A DNA stretch of 64,000 nt from Cellulomonas xiejunii. Its GTDB lineage: Bacteria; Actinomycetota; Actinomycetes; Actinomycetales; Cellulomonadaceae. Below are positions 1 through 7,868 of the stretch, piece by piece; within the stretch, counting starts at the first letter, position 1; each line of letters begins with the position of its first letter. The notes beneath the pieces were generated by a model. It worked only from the letters and a program-made list of their open reading frames with translations. It made no database searches and was not told the DNA's origin. The stretch lies in assembly GCF_024508315.1 (NCBI RefSeq), contig NZ_CP101987.1, positions 186,001 to 250,000 of the forward strand. The letters run 5' to 3'. Position numbers and translations under genes: made by a program.

Positions 1-617
1 TGCGCGAGTACCACGCGGTCCGCGGGCAGGCCGTCGCGCGCCAGCGCGGCGAGCACCTCCCACGCGGCTGACCCGTGCTCGAGGTGGACCATGACGGCGA
101 CCCCGGTCGCGCGCGCCACCTCGGCGACGGCGGCGAGCACGCGCCGCTCGAACGGCGAGATCCGCCAGTACCCGATCCCCGCCTTGAGGATGCCCGCCCG
201 GACGGGCTCACCCGACGGGCCCACGGCGACGTCCCCGCGGTCGGCGGTGTCGCGCGCCGGCAGGCCGTGACGCACGTCCGCCGTGAAGCGCTCGACGAGG
301 TCGGCGGTGCCGCTGGCGCGCAGCCAGTGGTCGCCCGCGTAGTGCTCCTCGCGGTGTGCCCCGCTCGCGTGCACGACGGCGAGCCGCGTGCGCGCGCTGA
401 TCCGGGCGACCGCCGCGGGGTCGCGGCCCAGGCCGGTCGGCGTCGCCTCGACCATCGCGCCCATTCCGGCCGCGACGAGGAGCGCCGCCTCGTCCCCGCT
501 CGCCGCCTCGTCATCGAGCTCGTCCCCACTGAGCAGTGGGGAGACCTGGAAGAGGTGCTCGTGGTAGTCGCACCGGCCGAGTGACTCCGTCGGCCTGTCG
601 CCGAGCACCGTTCGCAC
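1..617 (-). CDS. Phosphotriesterase-family metal hydrolase, partial (C-terminus off the left edge)
   Basis: Reading the minus strand gives an open frame running off the window edge, about 205 residues of a family usually near 330. An HxH metal pair lies in YHEHLF (H19, H21), a lysine suited to be the carboxylated bridging ligand in GILKAG (K145), and the next histidines in VHLEHG (H178, H181): the order of the phosphotriesterase (PF02126) TIM barrel. The GTG at 617 is preferred because GGGAG lies about 8 bases upstream and the protein then begins VRTVLGD, as relatives do; an in-frame ATG at 671 lacks a Shine-Dalgarno. Many members act as lactonases or esterases rather than on organophosphates. 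Given the divergent sugar genes, a sugar-lactone or acyl-sugar hydrolase is my inference. The missing C-terminus should hold the last metal-binding aspartate. Confidence 0.85.
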   Translation of the reverse strand, partial: MRTVLGDRPTESLGRCDYHEHLFQVSPLLSGDELDDEAASGDEAALLVAAGMGAMVEATPTGLGRDPAAVARISARTRLAVVHASGAHREEHYAGDHWLRASGTADLVERFTADVRHGLPARDTADRGDVAVGPSGEPVRAGILKAGIGYWRISPFERRVLAAVAEVARATGVAVMVHLEHGSAAWEVLAALARDGLPADRVVLA

Positions 618-675
618 GGTGGGGCTCCCAGGCGGGGGCAGGGCGGCCGCGGCGGCGCGTGTGTTGGCCATGCAT

Positions 676-688
676 GTAGTAGTACCAC
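676..688. promoter_or_regulatory. Candidate operator GTAGT-N3-ACCAC upstream of the phosphotriesterase gene
   Basis: A near-palindrome, GTAGT AGT ACCAC, lies 59 bases upstream of the preferred minus-strand start. The same layout, GTAGT-N3-ACTAC, occurs at 9303-9315 on the -10 region of the ABC transporter promoter. The two may be bound by one regulator of the locus; this is inference from similarity of two sites only. Confidence 0.35.
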
Positions 689-755
689 CAGAATGCGCGC
701 TCTGCGACGGGCTCAGCCGCATCGCCTCGCGAGAACTTGCATTCACACCGGCGGC

Positions 756-775
756 ATGTTGTAGCCTTACAACAT
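756..775. promoter_or_regulatory. Perfect inverted repeat (8-4-8) in the divergent promoter region
   Basis: ATGTTGTA and TACAACAT flank the four bases GCCT, an exact 8-base dyad in the gap between the phosphotriesterase gene and the cupin isomerase gene and 20 bases before the latter's start. A TTGCAT just upstream could serve as -35, which would put the dyad over the -10 and start site, a repressor position. The TTGTA/TACAA half-site would suit a GntR-like or similar dimeric repressor. RpiR (3280) and ROK (13501) regulators are encoded nearby, but which protein binds is unknown. Confidence 0.6.
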
Positions 776-795
776 CGCTCAGCGGAGAGGGAGAC

Positions 796-1401
796 ATGAC
801 AACCGACCTGGCGTGGCCGATCGCCCTGACGATCGGAGTCGACGGCGTGATGTCCGGTGCGACCGGCGCGTATGACAAGCTCCTGGGCGACCTCGACGGG
901 GTGTACCTGAACGACGGCGCCTTCGCCGAGGCGGTCGCAGCCCAGGGCCACGACCGCCTCGCCTACCACGTCGACGAGCATCGGTACGGCTCGGACCCGG
1001 GGGCGCTCATCGTCGGCACGAGCACGCTGCTGCCGGGTCGCGTCGGAGACGAGTTCGCGATGACGCGCGGCCACCTGCACGCGCGCGCCGACCGTGCCGA
1101 GCTCTACCACTGCCTCAGCGGCCGCGGCGTCATGCTCATGGACACCGTCGACGGGCGCAGCCAGGCGGTCCCCATGACCCCCGGCGTCGCCGTGCACGTG
1201 CCGGGGCACTGGGTGCACCGGACGGTCAATGTGGGCGACGAGCCGTTCGTCACGCTCTTCTGCTACGCCGCCGACGCCGGCCAGGACTACGACCTGATCT
1301 CCGACGCGGGAGGCATGTCCCAGCTCGTCGTGACCGACGGCGCGGACGGCTGGATCACCCGCCCGAACCCCCGCCACACCGGCTACGGGAGCGCGGCGTG
1401 A
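796..1401 (+). CDS. Cupin-type glucose-6-phosphate isomerase-like protein
   Basis: This 201-residue protein matches the archaeal-type phosphoglucose isomerase cupins (PF06560), which interconvert glucose-6-phosphate and fructose-6-phosphate with a bound metal. The signature is at residues 90-111: TRGHLH (H93, H95) followed by AELYHCLSGRG (E102), and the last ligand is probably H138 or H141 in VPGHWVHRTV. The length is normal for the family. The start at 796 follows a GAGAGGGAG Shine-Dalgarno; the open frame upstream is not homologous. It is the first gene of a run of at least eight genes with start-stop overlaps. In this setting it may act on a different sugar phosphate than glucose-6-phosphate. 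Confidence 0.85.
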   Translation: MTTDLAWPIALTIGVDGVMSGATGAYDKLLGDLDGVYLNDGAFAEAVAAQGHDRLAYHVDEHRYGSDPGALIVGTSTLLPGRVGDEFAMTRGHLHARADRAELYHCLSGRGVMLMDTVDGRSQAVPMTPGVAVHVPGHWVHRTVNVGDEPFVTLFCYAADAGQDYDLISDAGGMSQLVVTDGADGWITRPNPRHTGYGSAA

Positions 1402-2354
1402 ACGCGGCGTCGTCTGTCGTCCTGCCGGCGCCGGCCCGGGTCCCCACCCTCTACTTCATCGGCGTGACCACCGGGAAGTCGTCCATCCAGACGGTCTTCC
1501 CGCGCTGGGCGGCCGAGCTCGGTCTCGGCGACGTGCGGCTCCAGGGCATCGACCTGCCTCTGCACGCCCCGCGTGAGAGCTACCGCCGGGTCGTGGAGTT
1601 CATCGCCGGCGACCCGCTCAGCGTCGGCGCCCTCGTCACGACGCACAAGATCGACCTCTACGCCGCATGCGTCGACCTGTTCGACGAGGTGGACGAGCTC
1701 GCCCGGCTCATGGGCGAGACGAGCTGCCTGTCCAAGCGCGACGGCAGGCTCGTCTGCCACGCCAAGGACCCGATCTCCTCCGGCCTCGCGATCGACGCGT
1801 TCCTGCCGGCCGGTTACTGGCAGGAGACGGGTGCCGAGGTCTTCCTCATGGGCGCGGGCGGCTCCGCCATCGCCATCAGCTGGTTCCTCAGCCGGCCCCA
1901 CCGCGGCGCGGACCGCCCGTCCCGCATCGTCGTGTCCAACCGCAGCGCGGCCCGGCTCGAACACGTCCGCGCCGTCCACGCCGAGCTGGGCACCGACGTG
2001 CCGGTCGAGCTCGTCCACGCCCCGCAGCCGACCGACAACGACGACGTCCTCGCGGGCCTCGCGGCCGGGTCACTCGTCGTCAACGCGACGGGCCTCGGCA
2101 AGGACGGACCGGGCTCGCCGCTGACCGACGCGGCCCGGTTCCCCGACGGCGCGGTCGCCTGGGACCTCAACTACCGCGGCGACCTCGTCTTCCTCGACCA
2201 GGCCCGGCGCGCGGGCGTCCGGGTCGAGGACGGGTGGGTGTACTTCCTCCACGGGTGGACGCAGGTGATCGCCGAGGTCTTCGCGCTCGACATGCCGACG
2301 TCGGGCCCGCGCTTCGACGCCCTCGGCGAGATCGCGGCGGGGAACCGGCGATGA
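1398..2354 (+). CDS. Shikimate dehydrogenase-like NAD(P) oxidoreductase
   Basis: A 318-residue protein with the AroE layout: an N-terminal substrate domain with the catalytic-type lysine in VTTHKID (K84), a matching aspartate about 40 residues on (D124), a dinucleotide-binding GAGGSA (152-157) and NATGLG in the C-terminal half. The usual AroE stretches GAVNT and NTD are replaced by GETSC and AKD, so the substrate is unlikely to be shikimate itself. The GTG start overlaps the previous stop (GTGA). Its place between a cupin isomerase and a hydroxyacid dehydrogenase in a sugar operon suggests oxidation of a cyclic polyol or keto-acid intermediate; that is inference. Aromatic amino-acid biosynthesis is not supported by the context. 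Confidence 0.82.
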   Translation: MNAASSVVLPAPARVPTLYFIGVTTGKSSIQTVFPRWAAELGLGDVRLQGIDLPLHAPRESYRRVVEFIAGDPLSVGALVTTHKIDLYAACVDLFDEVDELARLMGETSCLSKRDGRLVCHAKDPISSGLAIDAFLPAGYWQETGAEVFLMGAGGSAIAISWFLSRPHRGADRPSRIVVSNRSAARLEHVRAVHAELGTDVPVELVHAPQPTDNDDVLAGLAAGSLVVNATGLGKDGPGSPLTDAARFPDGAVAWDLNYRGDLVFLDQARRAGVRVEDGWVYFLHGWTQVIAEVFALDMPTSGPRFDALGEIAAGNRR

Positions 2355-3283
2355 GCACCGCCCGGCGCGTCCTCGTGACGCCGCGGTCCCTGACTGCGGC
2401 GGGTCTGGCCGACGTCCCCGAGCTCGAGCCGCTGCGCGAGCGCGGCTACGAGCTCGTCGGCCCGCAGCCGGGACGCATGCCGACCGCCGAGGACCTCCGG
2501 GACCTCCTCCCGGGCTGCGTCGGGTGGCTCGCAGGCGTCGAGCCGATCACCGCCGAGCTCCTCGCGCACGCCCCGGACCTGCGCGTCATCAGCCGCAACG
2601 GCGCCGGGACGGACGCGATCGACCTCGACGCCGCGGCGCGCGCGGGCGTGCCCGTCGTGCGCGCTGTCGGCGCCAACGCCCAGGGTGTCGCTGAGCTCGT
2701 GCTGGCCCTGACCATGAGTGCGCTGCGGCACGTCGTCGTCACGTCGACGGTGCTGCGCGGCGGCCGGTGGGAGCGCCTGCAGGGTGCCGAGCTGGCCGAG
2801 CGCCGCGTCGGACTCGTGGGCCTGGGCGAGGTGGGCCGGCGCGCGGCCGCCATGTTCGGCGCCCTCGGCGTCCCGGTCGTGGCGTACGACCCCTACGTCA
2901 CCGGGGGCGAGGTCCCGGTCGTGCCGCTCGACGAGCTGCTGCGCACGTGCGACGTCGTCAGCCTGAGCTGCCCGCCGCCCGCCGAGGGGCGTCCTCTCCT
3001 CGGGGCGGACGAGGTCGCCACGATGGTGCCGGGGACAGTCCTGGTCAACACCGCCCGGTCCGCGCTCGTCGACGACGACGCCATCCTCGCCGCCCTCGAG
3101 GAGGGCCGGCTGAGTGCGTACGCCGTCGACGCCTTCGACACCGAGCCGCCCGCTCCGTCGCCGCTCCTTGCACACCGGCGCGTGATCGCGACGCCTCATC
3201 TCGGCGGGTACACCGGGCCCAGCGTGCGCCGTGCCACCACTATGGCAGTCACCAACCTCGTCGGTGCCCTGGAGGAACGATGA
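2351..3283 (+). CDS. D-isomer-specific 2-hydroxyacid dehydrogenase
   Basis: This 310-residue protein has the full architecture of the D-2-hydroxyacid dehydrogenase family: an interrupted catalytic domain around an NAD domain with GLGEVG (157-162), and the triad Arg (NTARSAL, R236), Glu (DTEPP, E265) and His (TPHLGG, H283). It should reduce or oxidise a 2-keto/2-hydroxy acid. It resembles phosphoglycerate-dehydrogenase-like members but lacks the C-terminal ACT and ASB domains of biosynthetic SerA. The ATG overlaps the upstream stop by four bases, so translation is probably coupled to the shikimate-dehydrogenase-like gene. The exact substrate cannot be read from sequence. Confidence 0.9.
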   Translation: MSTARRVLVTPRSLTAAGLADVPELEPLRERGYELVGPQPGRMPTAEDLRDLLPGCVGWLAGVEPITAELLAHAPDLRVISRNGAGTDAIDLDAAARAGVPVVRAVGANAQGVAELVLALTMSALRHVVVTSTVLRGGRWERLQGAELAERRVGLVGLGEVGRRAAAMFGALGVPVVAYDPYVTGGEVPVVPLDELLRTCDVVSLSCPPPAEGRPLLGADEVATMVPGTVLVNTARSALVDDDAILAALEEGRLSAYAVDAFDTEPPAPSPLLAHRRVIATPHLGGYTGPSVRRATTMAVTNLVGALEER

Positions 3284-4194
3284 CCGTGACCGCCGATGAT
3301 GCAGCTCCCCTGATGGAGCGCCTGCTCCACGCCGACGACCGGCTGCGCCCGTCGGAGCGCAAGGTCGCCGCCGTCGTCCTCGAGGACCCCGCCGCCGCCG
3401 TCCACCTGAGCATGGCGACGCTCGCCGCCCGGGCGGGCGTGAGCGAACCGACCGTCATGCGCTTCTGCACCGGCCTCGGGTTCGAGGGGTTCCACTCCTT
3501 CCGCATCGCGCTCGCCGAGGCGCTCGCGATCGGCCTGCCCGTGACGCACTCGGCGATCAGCCCGGACGACGCCGTCGAGGCCATCGCGATCAAGATCTTC
3601 GACCACACCGTCAGCAGCCTCGACCGGGCCCGGCGCTCGCTCGACACCGCTGCCGTCGCGGCCGCCGTCGAGCACCTCCTCGCGGCCGAGGAGGTCCTGT
3701 TCGTCGGGCTCGGCGCGTCCGGGATCATCGCCCAGGACGCGCTGCAGCAGTCCATGCTGCTCGGCGTCGCGTGCAGCGCACCCATCGACCTGCACCAGCA
3801 GTTCATGGCCGCGTCCATGCTGCGGCCGGGCAGCGTCGTCGTCGCCATCTCCAACACCGGCCGCTCGCGCTCGATCATCGACATCGCGGCGCAGGGCAAG
3901 CGCAAGGGCGCGACGGTCATCGCCGTGGTCGGCGCGCCGAGCCCGCTCCTGGAGCTCAGCGACGTCGGGGTGGTCCTGCGCACGTTCGAGGACACCGACA
4001 TCTACACGCCGACCGTCAGCCGGCTGGCGGGGCTCGTCCTCATCGACATCCTCGCGACGGCCGTGGCGGTACGCCGCGGGCCGGAGCACCTCCAGCGGCT
4101 CCAGGAGATGAAGGAGGCGCTGTCGACGTTCCGAGGGAGCGCCGCGCCCGACGCCGTGCACGTGTCCACCGAGGTGGCCGATGAGGTCGATTGA
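3280..4194 (+). CDS. RpiR-family transcriptional regulator (HTH plus SIS domain)
   Basis: The 304-residue protein begins with an HTH_6 fold (about residues 18-75; core SMATLAARAGVSEPTVMRF) and continues with a SIS sugar-phosphate-binding domain (about 120-260; FVGLGASG and SNTGRSRS are typical phosphosugar contacts). RpiR proteins sense phosphorylated sugars and usually control adjacent catabolic genes. It lies inside the operon it probably regulates, sharing ATGA with the gene before it and overlapping the kinase gene by 14 bases. The dyad at 756-775 or the motif at 9303-9315 could be its sites, but neither is proven. Confidence 0.92.
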   Translation: MTVTADDAAPLMERLLHADDRLRPSERKVAAVVLEDPAAAVHLSMATLAARAGVSEPTVMRFCTGLGFEGFHSFRIALAEALAIGLPVTHSAISPDDAVEAIAIKIFDHTVSSLDRARRSLDTAAVAAAVEHLLAAEEVLFVGLGASGIIAQDALQQSMLLGVACSAPIDLHQQFMAASMLRPGSVVVAISNTGRSRSIIDIAAQGKRKGATVIAVVGAPSPLLELSDVGVVLRTFEDTDIYTPTVSRLAGLVLIDILATAVAVRRGPEHLQRLQEMKEALSTFRGSAAPDAVHVSTEVADEVD

Positions 4195-5725
4195 CGCCGT
4201 CCTCGGGATCGACCTCGGCACGAGCGTCGTCAAGGCGGGGGTCTACACGGCCGACGGCGTCGAGCGCGCCGCGGGGTCCTGCCCGGTCGCGCTGCGCCGG
4301 CTGGGCGGGGGCCACGTCGAGCAGGACCTGGACGAGTTCTACGCCGCAGCCGCCGCCGCCACGCGCGCCGCGCTCGCGGACTCGGGGTTCGACCCCGCCC
4401 GCATCGGCGCGGTCGCCGTCGCCGGTCAGATGGCCGGGGTCGGCCTGGTCGACGCCGCCCACCGGCCGCTCGCGCCGTTCGACTCGTGGCTGGACTCGCG
4501 CTGCGGGCCGGTCGTCGACGAGCTCGCGGCGCGGCACGGCGAGCGGATCGCCGCCACGTCCGGCTGCGCGCCCACGCTGAGCATCGGCCCGAAGATGCTG
4601 TGGTGGCAGCGGACCCACCCGGCGCTGTGCGCCAAGGCCGCCTCCTTCGTCACCGCCGCCGGTTACGTCGCCGGGCGGGCCGCCGGCCTCGCGGGCCGCG
4701 AGGCGTTCATCGACCCCTCGCACCTGCACTTCACCGCGGTGGCCGACGTCGGCGCCGGCACGTGGGACGACGCGCTCGTCGCGGACCTGGGGCTCGACCC
4801 GCGGCTGCTGCCCCGCATCACCCAGAGCACCGACGTCGTCGGCGTCCTCACCGCCGAGGCCGCCGACGACTTCGGGCTGCCGCCCGGGGTGCCCGTCGCC
4901 GCCGGGTGCGGCGACACCGCCGCGGGGGCGCTCGGCGCGGGCGTCACCGAGCCGGAGCACGCGTTCGACGTCGCCGGGACGGCCGCGGTCTTCGGCGTGT
5001 GCCTTCCCGCGTTCGCCCCCGACACCGGCGGCGCGCTGCTGACGATGCGCGCTGCCCTGCCGGGCCGGTGGTACTCCCTCGCGTACGTCGGCGGCGCCGG
5101 CCAGGTCCTGGAATGGGTCGGCCGTGAGGTGCTCGGGAGCGCCACGATGGACTCGGGCGCCTATGACGGCCTCGCAGCCGTGGCCGCCACGGTCCCGCCC
5201 GGCAGCGACGGCGTCGTGCTCGTGCCGCACTTCTCGGGCCGGATCGCGCCCGTCGCCCCGGCGACCCGCGGCGCCGTCGTCGGCCTCGGCACCGAGCACC
5301 ACCGTGGCCACCTCGCGCGCGCCGTCCTCGAGGCCATCGCCTTCGAGTACCGCGGCTACGCCGACGCCGCCCGGGCCTCCGTGCCGGGGCTGACGCTGCG
5401 GTCGGTGACCGGCTCGGGCGGCGGTAGCCGCAGCGCCGTGTGGAACCGCATCAAGGCGAACGTGCTCGGCGTGGCGTACGCCCCCGTGCGGGGGATCGAG
5501 GCGGGCACCCGCGGTGCGGCGATCGTCGGGCTCGTCTCGCTGGGCCACGACGTCCCGCCGCTGGACGCGTCGGCCGTCGGCGAGGTCGAGCTGCCGGACC
5601 CGGCGGACACGGCGGCGTACGAGGCCGCGTACGAGGGCTACCGCTGGTGGACGGAGCGCCTGGTCCAGGGCTACCGCCTGCGCGCGGAGGACATCAGCGA
5701 ACGACGAGGTGGGGAGGACGCGTGA
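4181..5725 (+). CDS. FGGY-family carbohydrate kinase (xylulokinase-like)
   Basis: At 514 residues it has the length and both domains of FGGY kinases. GIDLGTSVVKAG (residues 9-20) is the first phosphate-binding loop, a GCGDT segment begins the second domain, and TGSGGGSRSAVW near residue 410 is the C-terminal nucleotide-binding signature. It phosphorylates a sugar or polyol with ATP in the cytoplasm. Family members split among xylulose, ribulose, gluconate, glycerol, fuculose and erythritol, and the sequence alone does not decide. The start overlaps the RpiR gene by 14 bases. As the only kinase in the operon it is the likely committed step after import and isomerisation. Confidence 0.9.
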   Translation: MRSIDAVLGIDLGTSVVKAGVYTADGVERAAGSCPVALRRLGGGHVEQDLDEFYAAAAAATRAALADSGFDPARIGAVAVAGQMAGVGLVDAAHRPLAPFDSWLDSRCGPVVDELAARHGERIAATSGCAPTLSIGPKMLWWQRTHPALCAKAASFVTAAGYVAGRAAGLAGREAFIDPSHLHFTAVADVGAGTWDDALVADLGLDPRLLPRITQSTDVVGVLTAEAADDFGLPPGVPVAAGCGDTAAGALGAGVTEPEHAFDVAGTAAVFGVCLPAFAPDTGGALLTMRAALPGRWYSLAYVGGAGQVLEWVGREVLGSATMDSGAYDGLAAVAATVPPGSDGVVLVPHFSGRIAPVAPATRGAVVGLGTEHHRGHLARAVLEAIAFEYRGYADAARASVPGLTLRSVTGSGGGSRSAVWNRIKANVLGVAYAPVRGIEAGTRGAAIVGLVSLGHDVPPLDASAVGEVELPDPADTAAYEAAYEGYRWWTERLVQGYRLRAEDISERRGGEDA

Positions 5726-6804
5726 GCGTCAGCAAGCGGATCTGCATGGTGGGGGCCGGACGGGTGGGCCGGCTCCACACGCGCAGCATCATGGAGCGGC
5801 TCGGCCACCGGGCCCGGGTCACCGCGATCGTGGACCCGAGCCGCGAGGTCGCCGAGGAGCTGGCGCGCGACTACGGCGTCGAGGTCGTCTGCTCCTCGCT
5901 GGAGGAGGCGCTCGAGCGGGGCGTGTACGACGGCGTCGTCATCACCACTCCGACGTTCACCCACCACGCGCTCGCCCTGACCGCGCTCGCGGCCGGGCTG
6001 CACGTCCACCTCGAGAAGCCGATGGCGATGAACGTCGTCGAGTGCCGGGAGATCACCGGGGCGGCCGAGCGCGCCGGGGTGGCGCTGCAGCTCGGCTACA
6101 TGCGGCGCTTCGACCGCAACTTCGTCGACGCGGCCGAGCTGCTGCGCAGCGGCGAGATCGGCGACCCGATGATCATCAAGTCGCTCACGCACGGCCCGGG
6201 GCTGCCGCCCGCGTGGGCGAACGACATCCGGACGTCCAACGGCATGCTCGCCGAGGTCAACAGCCACGACCTCGACACCATCAGCTGGTTCGCGGCGTCG
6301 GAGCCCGTGGAGATCCACGCCACCGTCGCGAACCACAAGGGTGCCGACCGCGGCGTGACGAGCGAGCACTTCTACGACACCCTGCTCGCGACGGTGACGT
6401 TCGAGTCCGGGGCGCTCGCGAGCGTCGCGGGCGTCTGCCCTGCCGACTACGGCTACGACGCGCGCGTCGAGGTCACGTGCACGGGCGGCATGGTGCAGGT
6501 CGGCGACACGGGTCCGGGCGGGCTGTCCGTCCTCCCGGCCGGGAACCACCAGCACTCCCGTCCCGTCTTCCGGTCCTGGCGGGACCGGTTCGCCGACGCC
6601 TACGTCGAGGAGATGCTCGCGCTGCTGGACGTCATGGACGGCGCACCCGTGCGGGTGGGCGCCGCCGACGGCACGCGCGCCGTCGCGCTCGTCCTCGCCG
6701 GGACCCTGTCGATCCTCGACGGCCGGCCGGTGCGCGTGGCCGAGGTGACGGGCCCCGACTTCGTGCCGTCGTGGCAGGCCGCGGCGGCGGAGGCGCGGTC
6801 ATGA
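5722..6804 (+). CDS. Gfo/Idh/MocA-family dehydrogenase
   Basis: This 360-residue protein starts with the Rossmann motif GAGRVGRLH and carries the family's EKPMAMN loop near residue 95, whose lysine is catalytic. The C-terminal alpha/beta substrate domain contains NSHDLDTISWF, resembling the usual DxxxHxxD region. Such enzymes oxidise sugars, inositols or their derivatives at a ring hydroxyl using NAD(P). GTGA overlap couples it to the kinase gene. Inositol 2-dehydrogenase is the closest general model. The presence of a second, zinc-type dehydrogenase immediately after suggests sequential oxidation steps; substrate assignment is open. Confidence 0.9.
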   Translation: MSVSKRICMVGAGRVGRLHTRSIMERLGHRARVTAIVDPSREVAEELARDYGVEVVCSSLEEALERGVYDGVVITTPTFTHHALALTALAAGLHVHLEKPMAMNVVECREITGAAERAGVALQLGYMRRFDRNFVDAAELLRSGEIGDPMIIKSLTHGPGLPPAWANDIRTSNGMLAEVNSHDLDTISWFAASEPVEIHATVANHKGADRGVTSEHFYDTLLATVTFESGALASVAGVCPADYGYDARVEVTCTGGMVQVGDTGPGGLSVLPAGNHQHSRPVFRSWRDRFADAYVEEMLALLDVMDGAPVRVGAADGTRAVALVLAGTLSILDGRPVRVAEVTGPDFVPSWQAAAAEARS

Positions 6805-7868
6805 GGGCCGTCGCGTACCGGGGCCCGCACGACCTGGTCGTCGAGGAGCGGGCCGAGGCGCCTCTGGCGGCGGGGGAGGTCCGCGTCGCCGTCGAGAGCG
6901 TCGGCGTCTGCGGGACCGACGTGCGCATCGTCAAGGGCGAGCACTCCGCCTACGCCGGAGTGGTGGGGCGCGTTCCCGGCCACGAGGTCGTCGGCCGCGT
7001 GGCGGAGATCGCCCCCGCGACCGACGCGGGCTGCGCGGTGGGCGACCTCGTCTTCGTCGCGCCGAATCTCGGCTGCGGTGAGTGCGCCTTCTGCGCCACG
7101 GGCGACGAGAACCTGTGCCCCGCGACCGACGGCATCGGGATCACGCTCGACGGCGGCTTCGCCGACTCGCTCGTCGTGCCCGCCCGCGCGGTCGCCGCCG
7201 GCAATCTCATCCGCCTCGAGGAGGGCAGCAGCCCCGACGCGGCGGTCCTCATCGAGCCCCTCGCGTGCGTGCTGCGCGGGCAGGACAAGGTGGGCGTCCG
7301 GGAGGGTGACACCGTGCTCGTCGCGGGCGGCGGGCCGGTCGGCCTGCTGCACGTCGCGCTCGCCGTCAGCCGCGGGGCGCGCCTCGTGATCTGCTCCGAG
7401 CCCTCGCCCGAGCGCCGCGCGGCCGCGCGCCGGGCAGGCGCTGCCGTCGTCGTGGACCCGACGGCCGAGGACCTCCACGCCGCAGTGGCGCATGCGCTCG
7501 GCGGCCGCGGGCCGGACGTCGTCGTCACGGCCGCGCCGGTCCATGCCCTGCAGCGGCAGGCGCTCGAGATCGCCGCCGTCGGCGGGCGCGTGCTGCTGTT
7601 CGGCGGCCTGCCGAAGAGCCGCCCGACCGTGGAGATGGACACCAACCTCATCCACTACAAGGAGCTCGTCGTCGCCGGGACGACGGCGTCCAACCTCACC
7701 GACTGCCGGCGCGCCGCCGAGCTCGTGAGCGGGGGCGCCGTGGACCTGGACTGGATGGTCTCCCACGTCTGTGCCCTGGAGGACGCCGCCCGCGCGGTCG
7801 CGCAGGTCCAGGACGCGTCAGCCCTCAAGGTCATCCTCAAGCCACGTCCGGAGAGGTCCCCCTCATGA
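6801..7868 (+). CDS. Zinc-dependent medium-chain alcohol dehydrogenase
   Basis: A 355-residue MDR enzyme of the sorbitol/threonine dehydrogenase type. Catalytic zinc ligands are suggested by GVCGTD (Cys near residue 38) and PGHEVVGRV (His-Glu), the structural zinc by four cysteines in GCGECAFCATGDENLC, and NAD binding by GGGPVGLL. It probably oxidises a secondary hydroxyl of a sugar or polyol. The ATG overlaps the upstream stop. Position between the Gfo/Idh/MocA enzyme and the isomerase-like protein puts it in the same pathway. Confidence 0.92.
   Translation: MRAVAYRGPHDLVVEERAEAPLAAGEVRVAVESVGVCGTDVRIVKGEHSAYAGVVGRVPGHEVVGRVAEIAPATDAGCAVGDLVFVAPNLGCGECAFCATGDENLCPATDGIGITLDGGFADSLVVPARAVAAGNLIRLEEGSSPDAAVLIEPLACVLRGQDKVGVREGDTVLVAGGGPVGLLHVALAVSRGARLVICSEPSPERRAAARRAGAAVVVDPTAEDLHAAVAHALGGRGPDVVVTAAPVHALQRQALEIAAVGGRVLLFGGLPKSRPTVEMDTNLIHYKELVVAGTTASNLTDCRRAAELVSGGAVDLDWMVSHVCALEDAARAVAQVQDASALKVILKPRPERSPS

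Noticed and set aside
2171..3199. Long minus-strand open frames opposite the dehydrogenase gene
   Set aside because: Composed of Arg/Asp/Gly/Val repeats typical of antisense frames in high-GC genes; no domain recognised.
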